A stretch of DNA of 64,000 bases from Trichoplax sp. H2 (lineage: Eukaryota > Placozoa > Uniplacotomia > Trichoplacea): assembly GCA_003344405.1 (NCBI GenBank), contig NOWV01000112.1, positions 124,001-188,000 of the forward strand, in the 5' to 3' direction. The position numbers were made by a program, and so were the translations under genes. Below the pieces are notes generated by a model that worked only from the letters and a program-made list of their open reading frames with translations, searched no databases and was not told where the DNA came from. Shown one piece after another: positions 39,301 through 49,276 of the stretch (positions within the stretch are counted from its first letter, which is position 1; each line of letters begins with the position of its first letter).

Positions 39301-42300
39301 GCGTTTAAGTTTTTATGAGTGGTCAAATGTTACTAAATCCTGGAGTCTTTCGAAATTTAGAGATTTGTTTTCACGTAAACCTTGTCACAAAGCTGCTTTA
39401 TGACAAGTAGTAAAGAGTATTTAATGTAAGCAGATACTCTAGTTTTATAATGAATGTTTACTAGTAAAATGAATTAAGAATTAGTTAAGAGCATTTACTA
39501 CAACCCTATTAAAATTCAAAGAACATGAAAGATCATACTATAGATTTCTAATAGATGTTTAAATATATTAAGCTAATATTGAATGTATGGCGCATTGAAG
39601 CTAAGTTACAATATATTCGTTACACAAAAGGAATTTTAGATTGGATTTACGATTTTCGTGGAATCAGCAATCATGAGATTCGTCAAAATGAATTTAAAAA
39701 TCAGTCTCAGCGAAAAAAAATTTCAGGTCTTTTGGGTAAACGTAACTCTACTTTTAGAAAAGATATTCAGGAACGAAATAAAGAAATGCTTAAAAAATTA
39801 TTCAAAATTGAACTAAATAAATGCCAGTTAGGGCCATGGGATCTTTATCTACATGAGGTAAGTCTATGCAAGGCAGAAAGATAATTTTGAGTAGAGAATA
39901 GATTTCTATGATTTTAAAATATAGCAGAAAATAAGAAGGACGTTCGATATGGTCTTAAAAATAACATGAAGCTCATATATCATTAAAAACATAGCATTAA
40001 ACTTGTACATTACAAATTAAGCTAATTATGTGTTTCACTTCTACATCTTGGAATAAAGTATATGGTTTAAAATAGAAATCGATTTTAATATAACGGATTT
40101 GGGGTACTATTCTCCTCTATTAGTTCAGCCACTTATCTGTGAGGCATAATTAAATTCAGTAATGCTATATATTCTATTGTCAGATTATACTTTAAACAAT
40201 ATTGAAAATATCATATCGATTGTACTTATCATGGTATTGCTCAAATTAGTTTAAAAAAGAGCACTGACTATACCGTTAAAGGTTACTGTTATAAATAAAG
40301 TTGATGAATTGGATGATGAGGAAATAATTAAATTTTAAACAGGTCTTTATTCGATTGAAAAAACTGATAAAAGAATCTTTGTCAGCGAAAGAGAATCAGC
40401 GTATACTTGCTATCAATAGTACAACTACTGATATGAGTGCTAGAGTGAAGAAATTTGAGCCAGTGTTGGTAAAAATTATTTTTTCTGCATCATATGGATT
40501 TATTTACAAGTATCTGAAAAGTAAACATAAGGGGTAGGGATATTATTATCAAAATTAATCATAGAACATCATGCTATTTAAATCAACTTTTAAATCAAAT
40601 AAAATTAGAAAATAAACCTTGTTTTTGTAAAGCATGATGACTAGTGACTATTTCTCGCTATTTAAGTTTTGAAATATAGCATAATTATTGATAATTATCA
40701 TACAGTATTTTGAAAAATATTGGGAGTACAAGTTAAAGATGCTACAGAAATAGAAACATGTGTTCTACTAGATTTACATTCGTTAGATATTTGTATTCAC
40801 ATTTCAACGTAGAGGAATTAAGTTTTACTGTGTTAGGCGTATCCGATAAGAATATAATAATCTTTTTTAAGCCTATATCAAATATTGTCTCAGATATACA
40901 TGTATTTAGTGTCAGAAAATACATACTAATAATTATTGTTTTAATATCCTCTATTATCACTCTATGCAATATTCATATTTAACTATTAATATTTTATTTT
41001 TACATGTTCTCTACTGGAATCAGTTTACTCAAAATTGTTAAAAGCCACATGTCAGAAATGCAAACGTGCCAAAATCTTCCAGTACCAGAACAATCTAGCA
41101 CCTTCGATGTGGCCAAAATAGGGCAAAATTTTGAGAGCATGATCAAAGCAAGTGTGCCTAAAAAGAAACTAGAGTACGTTACTAAAACATTCGAAATGCT
41201 ACCAGAATCGTACCAGGGTAAACATGATCAATTTTCCTTAATTTGCTCTTAACAGAAAAAGCAAATATCTAAACATTTCATTTTTCTGCAGATTTAAAGA
41301 CCATGGCATACAGCATTAGTAAAACCTCCTTATCTAAGCTAGTTTACGAAGCCGATTATATTGAAAATTTAATCGACCATGAAATTTTAAATGAAGAATC
41401 TAACAAAAAGGCCTTCGTGACATTTAGAAATGCTTTACTATTCTTACAAAAGCTAGATTTGTCAGGAAAGGAATACTTGTATAGAATAATTGAAAAAGAT
41501 CAAGAAATTGTTAGAGTGATATTAATGCCAGATATATGTAATGTGAGTATAAGATATTTTGTGTTAGCTACAATCTACGGGCAGAAGCTATTTACGCTGT
41601 TATGCTAATTTTATTTCTATAACTTAAAGGGCTATCCATTTAGTCAAGTTGTTGCTTTAGATCTTCAGGAAACCATTAGTGATTTATGTAAGCTATAAGT
41701 TAAAAGTACAATTAATGTTTTTTGAACGGTAAAAAATATCCTATTAATTATTGTCACATTTATCACCAAAATTTCATCATCGACAGATAAAAAATGCAGA
41801 TTATTTGCGACAAAATTATTAGGACCATCATTTAGTTGCAACTTCCACGTTTTGAGTTTGGTGGACGCTAATAATAAATGTATGTTGAAATTTAGTACGT
41901 ACACGCGTACTTACTCATATCCTGATATTAACGGATTAGAAATAATTAACAAGATAGTATTAGTACAGTCATCGTTCATACTCTGTAATATTTAAAATTT
42001 AGTTTAAAGATGGCATTTTTAATCATAAATATATGTATAATTATCAATATTAGTTATGCTAACAGTCTGAATAGATCCTGGTGTTTTGGAAATAGATAAT
42101 TTTCTCCTACAGTAACTCTAAGTATAGTATAAGCTCTAACTGCTTAAAAATGGATTCTAGATGTAGTGCATCCTATAATACAAGATACACTTGAATAAGT
42201 AATATTAATGTGATTTTCTTATGAGCTTCAGGATTATTGATATTACGCAAATACGTATGCTCTTTGATGGTGAAAAGAATTGAAATTGACAGAACTCTCT

Positions 42301-42470
42301 TTCCAATGATTATTTATTTTGTAGTGAAATTCATGAAAGAGGATGAAAGTAAAGTCCAGTTGGCTATATATGGGTTGAAACAAGACGATTACTATGAGGC
42401 AATACCATCCGAATTTACTACTTTCGTATTTCATCCGGATAAGACTGCTGACAGTCATATTTATGAATAG
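24003..42470 (+). CDS. RIN-like multidomain signalling protein, paralogue 2 (both ends present)
   Basis: Exons read: 24003-24360 (ATG), 26502-26558, 27892-28878, 29096-29174, 30504-30552, 31707-31791, 31945-31976, 32448-32553, 34023-34193, 34973-35068, 35174-35263, 36346-36412, 36605-36636, 36806-36914, 37902-38009, 38183-38371, 38469-38492, 39640-39857, 40343-40533, 41045-41217, 41292-41542, 41630-41687, 41787-41879, 42325-42470 (TAG). About 1,256 codons are visible. Nearly every exon has a counterpart of the same phase in paralogue 1, and both proteins end in VYE or IYE before the stop. As there, a phase 1 to 0 mismatch between 35263 and 36346 implies a missed small exon. The Pro-rich exon of paralogue 1 (16591-16686) was not found here; phases join without it. 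Inferred role as for paralogue 1. Tandem head-to-tail orientation with ~4.1 kb between the genes points to an old local duplication. Confidence 0.75.
25299..25320. repeat. (TA)n microsatellite
   Basis: About ten TA dinucleotides in intron 1 of paralogue 2. The rest of this intron (24361-26501) shows nothing else; the ORF at 25599-25787 has no supporting feature. Confidence 0.85.
26502..26558 (+). CDS. Paralogue 2 exon 2: short acidic linker
   Basis: Reads SKLDSVQMDVDEPVIIVQ, with acceptor TTGCTAG and donor GTAAGT, phase 1 to 1. It matches 708-764 of paralogue 1. Confidence 0.7.
27892..28878 (+). CDS. Paralogue 2 large exon: ZU5/UPA-like beta-rich module
   Basis: An exon of ~329 codons starting at TTTTAACAG and ending at a GTTATA donor, related over its whole length to 2103-3092. 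Best-conserved blocks: LVTRFTAMASASL, PHYKQIKQLF, IPQWLLDAARLGPKYYYDYF, RYPVQY, SSGRLQI, YSVTQFAC and VEFRYIDPGPNCHP. The N-terminal third reads like ZU5 (VDVPIHAEDIKHKVNVSV, then WLQLPDS) and the C-terminal third like UPA (GRLQINLAGDIK, LIWVELLNK). A GHFT tetrapeptide sits between the halves; FIIND/PIDD-type modules self-cleave at an HF-S site, but paralogue 1 has GQFT, so cleavage is not supported. Homology is inferred from pattern only. Confidence 0.62.
29096..30552 (+). CDS. Paralogue 2 linker exons (29096-29174, 30504-30552)
   Basis: The first exon reads DHEMTRKYSIIRGNVSDPET then GKVDAR. The second, found by phase (AG+G, ending in phase 0), reads SPQPDPFTDTPMHNSK with borders AATAG and GTAAGT. 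It holds the place of the PPVP exon of paralogue 1 but shares only Ser/Pro richness. Introns 29175-30503 and 30553-31706 show nothing else. Confidence 0.55.
31707..34193 (+). CDS. Paralogue 2 first SH2 domain (four exons)
   Basis: Exons 31707-31791, 31945-31976, 32448-32553 and 34023-34193. Elements: HLWYQEDMTKVN, AIVFLQDQPIG, TFVVRKS (FLVR arginine present), ISVKVTVDGNIGHFLF, EWSIADFERKFVSLEDLLTH, and LQVKLRFP at the end. Each exon has the same length or phase as in paralogue 1; differences between the copies fall often at third codon positions, as expected of coding sequence under constraint. Expected to bind phosphotyrosine peptides. Confidence 0.82.
34973..35263 (+). CDS. Paralogue 2 inter-SH2 linker exons with YVYM motif (34973-35068, 35174-35263)
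   Basis: The first exon ends EKFEYILSDSEENT with donor GTTTAT; the second reads AINEGEYVYMKSFPNESKEE and ends KSRK. Conserved with paralogue 1 are EY(V/I) near the end of the first and YVYMKS in the second. The intron between the two is only ~105 bases. Confidence 0.58.
36346..38009 (+). CDS. Paralogue 2 second SH2 domain, FLVR arginine missing (four exons)
   Basis: Exons 36346-36412, 36605-36636, 36806-36914 and 37902-38009. Elements: SLWMKRNVDIST, AEELLQQKAAG, TFLVIATETSHAFVLLVKL, SVVAKFRILS, VRIDGFNQSFNTIDDLIGCY, KELKLQLQVI. FLVI stands where FLVR is expected. Identity to paralogue 1 is high in the core strands, so the domain is under selection although the pocket arginine is gone. Confidence 0.78.
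38183..38492 (+). CDS. Paralogue 2 acidic/Pro linker exon with internal repeat, and 24-nt microexon
   Basis: Exon 38183-38371 carries two tandem units of 29 residues. Unit 1 has TDNLPQLLRTEPVAPDDLDS and unit 2 TDNLPQRLPTEPVVPDDLDN. Paralogue 1 has a single shorter segment here. Unit 1 ends in AGTGGTAGATTTTTAAG, a slightly altered copy of the real donor region AATGGTAGGTTTTCAAG after unit 2. The duplication therefore seems to have copied the exon end with its splice donor, and the first donor (GTAGAT) became coding. Exon 38469-38492 encodes ERLQTAQD in the place of the paralogue 1 microexon. Confidence 0.55.
39640..40533 (+). CDS. Paralogue 2 helical region before VPS9 (RIN-homology-like), two exons
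   Basis: Exons 39640-39857 and 40343-40533. It begins after GGAATTTTAG with WIYDFRGISNHE, continues with KCQLGPWDLYLHEV and FIRLKKLIKESL, and ends FIYKYLKSKHKG. Spacing and phases (2-nt start, phase 0 join GAG|GTC, phase 2 end) equal those of paralogue 1. The ORF upstream of 39640 is intronic. The function of this region is not recognisable by sequence alone. Confidence 0.6.
41045..41542 (+). CDS. Paralogue 2 VPS9-like domain, two exons
   Basis: Exons 41045-41217 (donor GTAAAC) and 41292-41542 (donor GTGAGT). Reading: VPKKKLEYVTKTFEMLPESY, then DLKTMAYSISKTSLSKLVYE, ADYIENLIDHEILNEES, AFVTFRNALLFLQKL. The segments match VPS9 order as in paralogue 1, with the same replacements of the catalytic Pro, Tyr and Thr. 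Because both copies keep AFVTFRN, the altered site is fixed and not a recent defect. Confidence 0.58.
41630..42470 (+). CDS. Paralogue 2 RA-like C-terminal domain, three exons, stop at 42470
   Basis: Exons 41630-41687, 41787-41879 and 42325-42470. Reading: FSQVVALDLQETISDLYKKC, then NFHVLSLVDANNKL, KEDESKVQLAIYG and IYE before TAG. The beta-helix-beta pattern fits a Ras-association fold as in RIN proteins. The middle exon was located by phase and by its alignment to 19238-19330. Confidence 0.58.
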
Positions 42471-42515
42471 AAACCTGCGATGATATTGCAAATTCATGAT
42501 TAGAAAATACACATG

Positions 42516-42700
42516 GTAAATATATGTCTTTCATTAATTCATAAAATTAAATAGGTGAAAAGACATTGCCATTTTTAAATGATAGAAAATTGGGATAAAA
42601 TAATAATCATCGTAAAAATATATCTTTCATTAATTCATAAAATTAGATAGGTAAAAGGGTATTGCTATTTGTACGTGGTAGAAAATTGTGATAAAATTGA
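42516..42700. repeat. Two-copy tandem repeat, ~96 bp
   Basis: 42516-42611 and 42612-42700 share CTTTCATTAATTCATAAAAT, ATAGGT, ATTGC and TAGAAAATTG, with substitutions and small indels. It lies ~45 bases after the stop of paralogue 2. Confidence 0.75.
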
Positions 42701-43406
42701 TCGAAATTGCTAAACAAGCACGATGTACTATGATACGAATGTAGCTGCTAGTCCATGTCATGACTTGATATACGAGCCAAATTTTGTACGATTTCTGCGT
42801 TTATGCTTCTATGAAATAGAATACAGATCAAGTATTTCTCCTTAAGGCACATGATTTTATCAAATGCTGCATAGCAAACTTCTAATATCCTATTTTAGTT
42901 TCTCTTCAGAAATTCGTATTTTATTATCCTATTGTAGCGAAATGTACAATGAAACTAGCCTAATTACAGTATGTATTTCATAGATGTGATCCGAATAAAT
43001 CAAGCCATATTATTTTCATGGAATTGATCGATTTAATTTGCATTGCGTCTATTAAAACAGCCTTAAGGCGTAAATTATAATAGGGTACAAAATGATACAT
43101 GATTAGATCTATATAAAAGGTATTGAAATTACTACTCAGATGTCAAGTTGTTTGCAATACAGTAGTATTTAACTACAGTACTGACATAAGACTGAACGTG
43201 TATCAAGTAGAGTTGCCAGTTTCTATGTTGCACTCGTTATATAAGTTATTAAAAATCGTGATCAAATTATCTTATTAGCGATGTTATCTTATACTATCGA
43301 CTATCAAGATTAGCAAATGATCGATTTGGTATTGATATTGTCGGAATTACTGAGGTGTCTTTAAGCAGATTGTTACGGCTAGGGAATATACGTATCGTCC
43401 TATTTA

Positions 43407-43509
43407 AATGTTAAGTTAACAAGTGTAAAGCTCATAGAATGGTGCAACAGCATTGCATCACTAACTCGTCAGTCTCGATTAGGAGTTTTACACTTGTTAA
43501 CTTAACATT
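43407..43509. mobile_element. Foldback/MITE-like element with perfect 23-bp inverted termini
   Basis: 43407-43429 (AATGTTAAGTTAACAAGTGT then AAA) and 43487-43509 are exact reverse complements. They flank a 57-bp loop with no coding capacity, giving 103 bp in total. The arms contain the palindromes GTTAAGTTAAC-like and GTTAAC. It may be a very short MITE or a hairpin-forming regulatory element. No clear target-site duplication was seen. Confidence 0.6.
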
Positions 43510-44850
43510 ATAGCGACGAAAACTTTTTTAAAGTGTCCTAGCGCTGCGAACATACAGTACTCTTACTACTTTATTATTTTCAAAGCAATCACGACTTGTA
43601 CTATATATTATGCAGTGGGCTGGCATATGGTCTAAATCAGGGGTCGGCCATGGATGAGTTTTTTTTTGGCGATCCGATATGCCTACCGTGATAAGATTGG
43701 CCAAACTATCATATTTATTACAAGCTTTCTGAAATTGAATCATTTCTACAATTAATAAGTTCGTAATCGATATGCTCATCCGACTCTATGTCAACGAAAA
43801 TCGATTCATGGAATGTTCTCACAGAATATAAAATGTCCCCTAACCGACACCCACAAAACAAGCTTACAATCTGCTTGAAAATATTCATTAATGTTACGTG
43901 GAAAAAGTAAACTAAAACAAAATAGAAAAACTTCTATTATTATTATTTACTGCTATACTATTTCATTACAGAGTTAGGCTTGTATCGTGAAGTTCTGCAT
44001 CCAGAAAATGGTAACGCCCCATAGAGATCAATAATTTTTTTCTTTCTGGGTAACGCCTCGTTTTAAAATCATAACTCGGCTGAGATTCTGCGTATCGTTT
44101 TCTTAATTGTCTATGAAGTTATTTGAACGCTTTATTTTCCTACACCTAATTAATTACAAGGTAATAACGAAGTCATGATAAGTGATATAACGCATCATTG
44201 CCTTTGAAATTAGATCAATGTATAATTATTATAATAGTGGTAGAGCAAAACGGTCTTTTGACAGCATTTAATTGATTTTACTCGCAACATAAAAAAATAG
44301 GTTTCAACATTTTTTTCTCTTCCATTTCAGAGATGCAGTATTATTCTCGTAATATTATTTCTCTTGTAAGAGTTTTAGAATACTTAAAACCATTTTTTTG
44401 CTATGGTTCATACAATCAATTGACTAGAGTACATAAAATTTTTCCTATTAATATTATTTATGATTTGTTCACTTTCTTCTGGTTCACGTTTGCTATGATA
44501 AACTCCAATTGGAGTGTTAACTTGAATTTTAAAGAAGTACAAGGAAATTAAGTTGACATAATAAGAAGATAAAAGAAAAGGCAAACATTTTAGCACAGCA
44601 ATAAGATAAAATTTACTAACTAGTATTGATTATTAATCAGAATGATAAGGCAAGATTATGCACGCATTAATTTGGTAAACTTGAGCAAGTTTCGCCTATC
44701 TTTAATCTCGATTGTAACTGATTATGGCTGCCTTTGATATTTTATGAAGACAACATATAAAACCATTGCTAATTAACCCTTGAAATTATTCATTTTTTTT
44801 AACCATTCTATGTAATGTATATACACAATCTACATACATATCATTATATA

Positions 44851-45030
44851 CTAGGGTTCGGTAATTTTGTATTTTCGTTGCAAAAAAATCTCAGTCTGCC
44901 TACCCGTACGTGAATGACTGTACACTAAGGTCCAGTAGTTTTGTAATTTGTTGCTAAGAAATCGCTATCTGCATACATATGAGTGGACACTAGGGTTCAG
45001 TAATTTAGTATTTAAGTTGCAAGAGAAATC
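44851..45030. repeat. Degenerate three-copy tandem repeat, ~66-73 bp period
   Basis: Units start at about 44851, 44924 and 44990 with CTAGGGTTCGGTAATTTTG, CTAAGGTCCAGTAGTTTTG and CTAGGGTTCAGTAATTTAG. Each is followed by GTTGC, AAATC and a TCTGC-TAC segment, except that the last unit is truncated. Confidence 0.65.
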
Positions 45031-45700
45031 ACTGAAACTTTTAATTTGGATATTTATCTTTATCCACCCTTTAATTCAAAAGATGAAGGCAATAAAATGA
45101 TTTTTACTGGTGTACCAATAGGATTTATTTTGCTATAGCAATGCCTGTTTATAATATGGTTTACGCTTGTTGCTATACTAGTGGTACTGTAATGTTAAAT
45201 AGAAATTCTGTAGCTTCACAGTAGTCTTTAGTCAGCCTAGTGCAAGGCTTTTAAGTTTACATTTATTTGATTTGATTGTAGACGAATCTATTAGTAATTA
45301 AATGAACTGTTTTAGCGACAATTGTGTAATAAGTGTTCACATTTGATGGACCCTAAACTACACCGTGTACACGCACGCATAAACCTGAATTCTTCAGTTT
45401 AATTTTTTAAAAGATTACTGACTACTTAAACTGTTCCATTAAACGTTATATGATTTTTAAATTAAAAGTCCTTTCCTCACTGATATCACTGTATAAGGAA
45501 CGTCTTCATAGTCGTAATTTTTAGATCATTTCCATTTTGGCTGCTAATTGATTTCCTACGTCTTCTATAACTAACGAGTATCATCAGAATTTCTAATTGC
45601 GATCAACGACTAGCTTATTAATCAGAACCTACTATCATCCTCGTTCTTGCTATTTAGTGAAAAAAGAAAAGTTTCGATTCAAGGTTTGAATTAAAACATC

Positions 45701-48700
45701 ATGTCGAACAATTGTGCGGTCTGTACCTCATCAACTAACAACCATTCCGGGACACGCCTAGGCAAGCCCAAAAGGGTTCACGAGATATCTGGCCATCAAT
45801 TTGTGGCGACCTTTTTTCGTCAGCCTACCTTCTGCGCTCATTGTGATGGATTTATCTGGTTAGTGGATTCTCCCATTAAGTCGTTAAAGTAGTCTTATAG
45901 CTGTAGTATAGAAAAGTAAGTGATGTCGAGAGCAGTTCATTTAGTAAATTGATAGTCTTTTAATTTCAACGTTCATCATCTTTATTTATAGAGTTAGCCG
46001 TCAATTAAACCATTTATTTGTCGTCTCAGTTTCCAATACTAGTAACTTACTATTTGCCAATCATTATTTTGGAGAGTTTAGTTAATGACTTTAGCTCCAT
46101 ACATTAGTCCTTGCAATATCATCTGTGACAAACAATTTGAATGAATATCCTAAGACTATCGTTAGCCAAATCAGAACTGAAGGCACCATCAAGGCTGAAT
46201 GTTTGCCTATTTCATTGGCACCTTTACTGATTACTTAATTCGTTTGGCAAGGGATGTTATCATTTGGAGGGATAGAATATGCACGTCAAACATTATTATT
46301 GAGTGAATTATTCATTCTAGGGCATAATACCCACACTCTTGAAGCCAATACTTGAAAAGTAGTATAATAATATCGATTAGTATAATCATTTCGATAATTT
46401 CGTCCCTACCTGTTGACATGCTGTGCACAGAAAAATCGAATCAGGTTATTCGATTCAAATGATAGGAAATTTACATAATAAGAGAAGAAAATAACCTATA
46501 ACTAAATAAATAGGGTATAATTTGAAACTCAAACTAAATATAATAATTACAAATATTTCAAAGCAGTGCAGAAAATGTACCGTATCTTGACATTTTAAAA
46601 ACAAGCAGTAATCTTGGCATAGGCAATCATGTGAATTATTCCGACTGTTAGTTATATAGTCATCACCATAATGAAAGACTAAATAATACATTAATTTCAA
46701 TCGTAAATAGAATTCCGTTTGGGCAAAAATCAATTATCGACACTACGAGCTACAGCACTGTACTATTTTCCCTCGCCTAGATATAACTAAAATTTTTATG
46801 AAAAATAATGAACAGCACGAAAGATACAGTTGTTTGATTAAGTATGATTAATAAAAAAAATATACAGGCCCCTAGATGCTTATTTTAAACTATAGTGATG
46901 TTTTCTTAAAGTCAAGTTATTATTTTGTAGAAATTAATACATCAAGGCTAGTGGTATTAAATGAAATCATCTTCACATTGCGAGATGATATTTAGAATAC
47001 TTAGTGATCATATCTAGTGGTCACAATAACAGTCTCTATCCTATATCGTTTACAGTAATTTCTTTTAGCTTTAACGCAACATCTATTAAAGTGAGGAAAT
47101 AGTTATTCATTTTTCATGACAGATAGGGAAGGAATGATTAAGGAATATTTATAAGTGCTTTTCATGTTAAATGGCATCTTGCTAATTATTTCAAAAATTG
47201 ACTATTAGCGTTTTATAATTTTTACATAATATTTCTACAATATCATAGGGGAGCCATAAAAAGACAAGGATACCAATGTCGATGTAAGGCAAAATTTTCG
47301 AAATAGATACCGTATGATGAGGTGTACTTTAGATAGGCAAAGAGCTTTGATAAATTTGAAATACGATGGTTGATTTGATAGTATAGAACTTCACGCGTAG
47401 GAGTTTAGTTTAAGTATGTATATAATCTATAAATGCTTTTTCTATCTTCTTGTAGCTTGTCGGATTGTCGTCCATAAACGATGTCATCAGCAAACAGTTA
47501 CCAAGTGCGCTTCGAACTCGGTTGAGGTATATACTACCATAAAAACATAGATTTACAACAAGTATAGCACAGCAAGCATGTAGTAACGGAATTTTAAGGA
47601 ATGCCAATGTGTTATGACATAATTTAGTCGTTAGAGTCATTTTTGATTAAAAACTATCTCATTATAATCTCAAAATATGTCATATTGAACTAGATCGAGT
47701 ATCACTTAAATATTAACTTTACTTGTAATAAATAAATATAGCCTAGGTATCATCTAAGATATCCGTATAGAATCAAATTTTCCTTTTAAACTATATTTTT
47801 TATTATCGCTTCTTACTTCCTAAATAGGCTGAAGATTCTACAGCAGTTGTTGATATCGACATCTCGCACAACTTTACAACGCATAATTATAAGTCACCGG
47901 CATTTTGTACACATTGTGGCTCATTACTGTACGGATTGTATCATCAAGGAAAGAAATGCAAAGGTAAATGATTTCATGTTTGACGAATAGTATTTTGATA
48001 CTGAGTGGAAGCTTTTCTAGATTCTAGTCTGATAGTAATGATCTGTATGTCCTATAGGATGAAAGCAGTATACAGTACGTAATATATTCTTGAGATGGTT
48101 ACCGCAGAACCCTAATATTATGTACTTCTCACTTAATAGTATTTAAACTGATATCCAACACTATCTGACCAAATTAAAGAAATATTATACCTTGTAGTCA
48201 ACTTGATTCGATAGAAGCTGATATCAAAAGCTTTGTGCTAACATTATCTTTCCATTAAGCTAAGGTTAAATAAATATGCATGATTCATATTTTCTACGAA
48301 TTGTAAGTTTATACCAACCAAAAGCTGTTAGCGTTATATTTCCAATCATATTGAATACATAACGGCACTCTATAATATCAAAAATCGGTTTTCTGGGTTT
48401 TAACTTATTCAACTAGTCATGCAGTAAATATCCGCATGATTTTAATAATTGTATCATGCTTCTAAAATATCTCAATCAACTTTCATCCGAAGCTTTTATA
48501 CAACTATTGTGAATACTTCTGTTAAGGTAGCAATTTATGTTCCAAAGATTCGATATTGAATTAATCTATACTTTTAAAAGCATCGTACTATCGATCTACA
48601 GTGCGTATTAATTTTCGTATAATAAGCTCTAAAACTAAACTTATACTATCTGCGTTTAAAGGTGAGTTAGTAAAATTACAACTATGTATTATAAAATCGA

Positions 48701-49276
48701 TTTTTGTACCGATGAAAAAAATTAAAATTGCTCTCAGAAAATTAATATTATTGGCCTATTGGCAAGTTTGTCTGTCCTCCCCGACATCTACTTACCGCAC
48801 GATTCTAAATATAGATGATCTCCTTATCGTTAGGAGATTACAGTTAATCACTAGTCTCTCTTAGACAAAAACTAAATCCAAACTTTATTAGGCAACTAGT
48901 CATTATCAAAAAATGCTAGAATATCTTGTTTATGGAAAATAAGAGAAGTATTTATTCACAAAAGTTATTTTGTGACACTATATCATAATGGTCTATGATT
49001 ATATTTTTATTCCTAACCATAAACTCTATACACCTATAACATAAAACGAGTTTTCTAGCCTCGCATCAGATTTTTTACTGTCCTATATTTAATAATGAAG
49101 ATGTGATAGTAGTACAGATAATTCGCAATCCATTATTACTGAACGTCGAAAGTATTATTGATAATTTTATAGAATGCAAAAGAAATGTTCACACTCGTTG
49201 TGCCCAATATGCTCCAAAGGACTGTGGCATTAATAAAGCACAAGTGACCGGCAGTGGCCCTTCTAGAGATGCTTAA
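45701..49276 (+). CDS. Short protein with tandem novel-PKC-type C1 domains, no kinase
   Basis: Exons 45701-45858, 47249-47283, 47456-47520, 47828-47963 and 49173-49276 (TAA); phases join throughout, giving 165 residues. The ATG at 45701 has A at -3 and follows an in-frame TAA. C1[60 protein letters not shown]1[47 protein letters not shown]. Both have the H-C-C-C-C-H-C-C zinc ligand order. The sequence is closest in style to PKC epsilon/eta. C1 domains bind diacylglycerol at membranes; C1B has Tyr (SLLYGL) where novel PKCs have Trp, a change known to lower diacylglycerol affinity in conventional PKCs. No C2, pseudosubstrate or kinase exons were found. It could be a regulatory fragment gene or a truncated PKC. 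Confidence 0.8.
48755..48895. repeat. Dispersed repeat, copy C (intron 4 of the C1 gene)
   Basis: Contains GTCTGTCCTCCCCGACATCT then ACTTACCGCACGA, TATCGTTAGGAGA and AACTAAATCCAAACTTTAT, colinear with copies at about 1096-1300 and 20635-20822. Confidence 0.7.

Larger units (their letters stand above)
42471..45700. other. Intergenic region with small repeats
   Basis: No gene supported. It holds a ~96-bp tandem duplication (42516-42700), a foldback element (43407-43509) and a degenerate three-copy tandem repeat (about 44851-45030). A short ORF at 44333-44551 follows a CAG acceptor-like site but has no recognisable feature. Confidence 0.6.
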
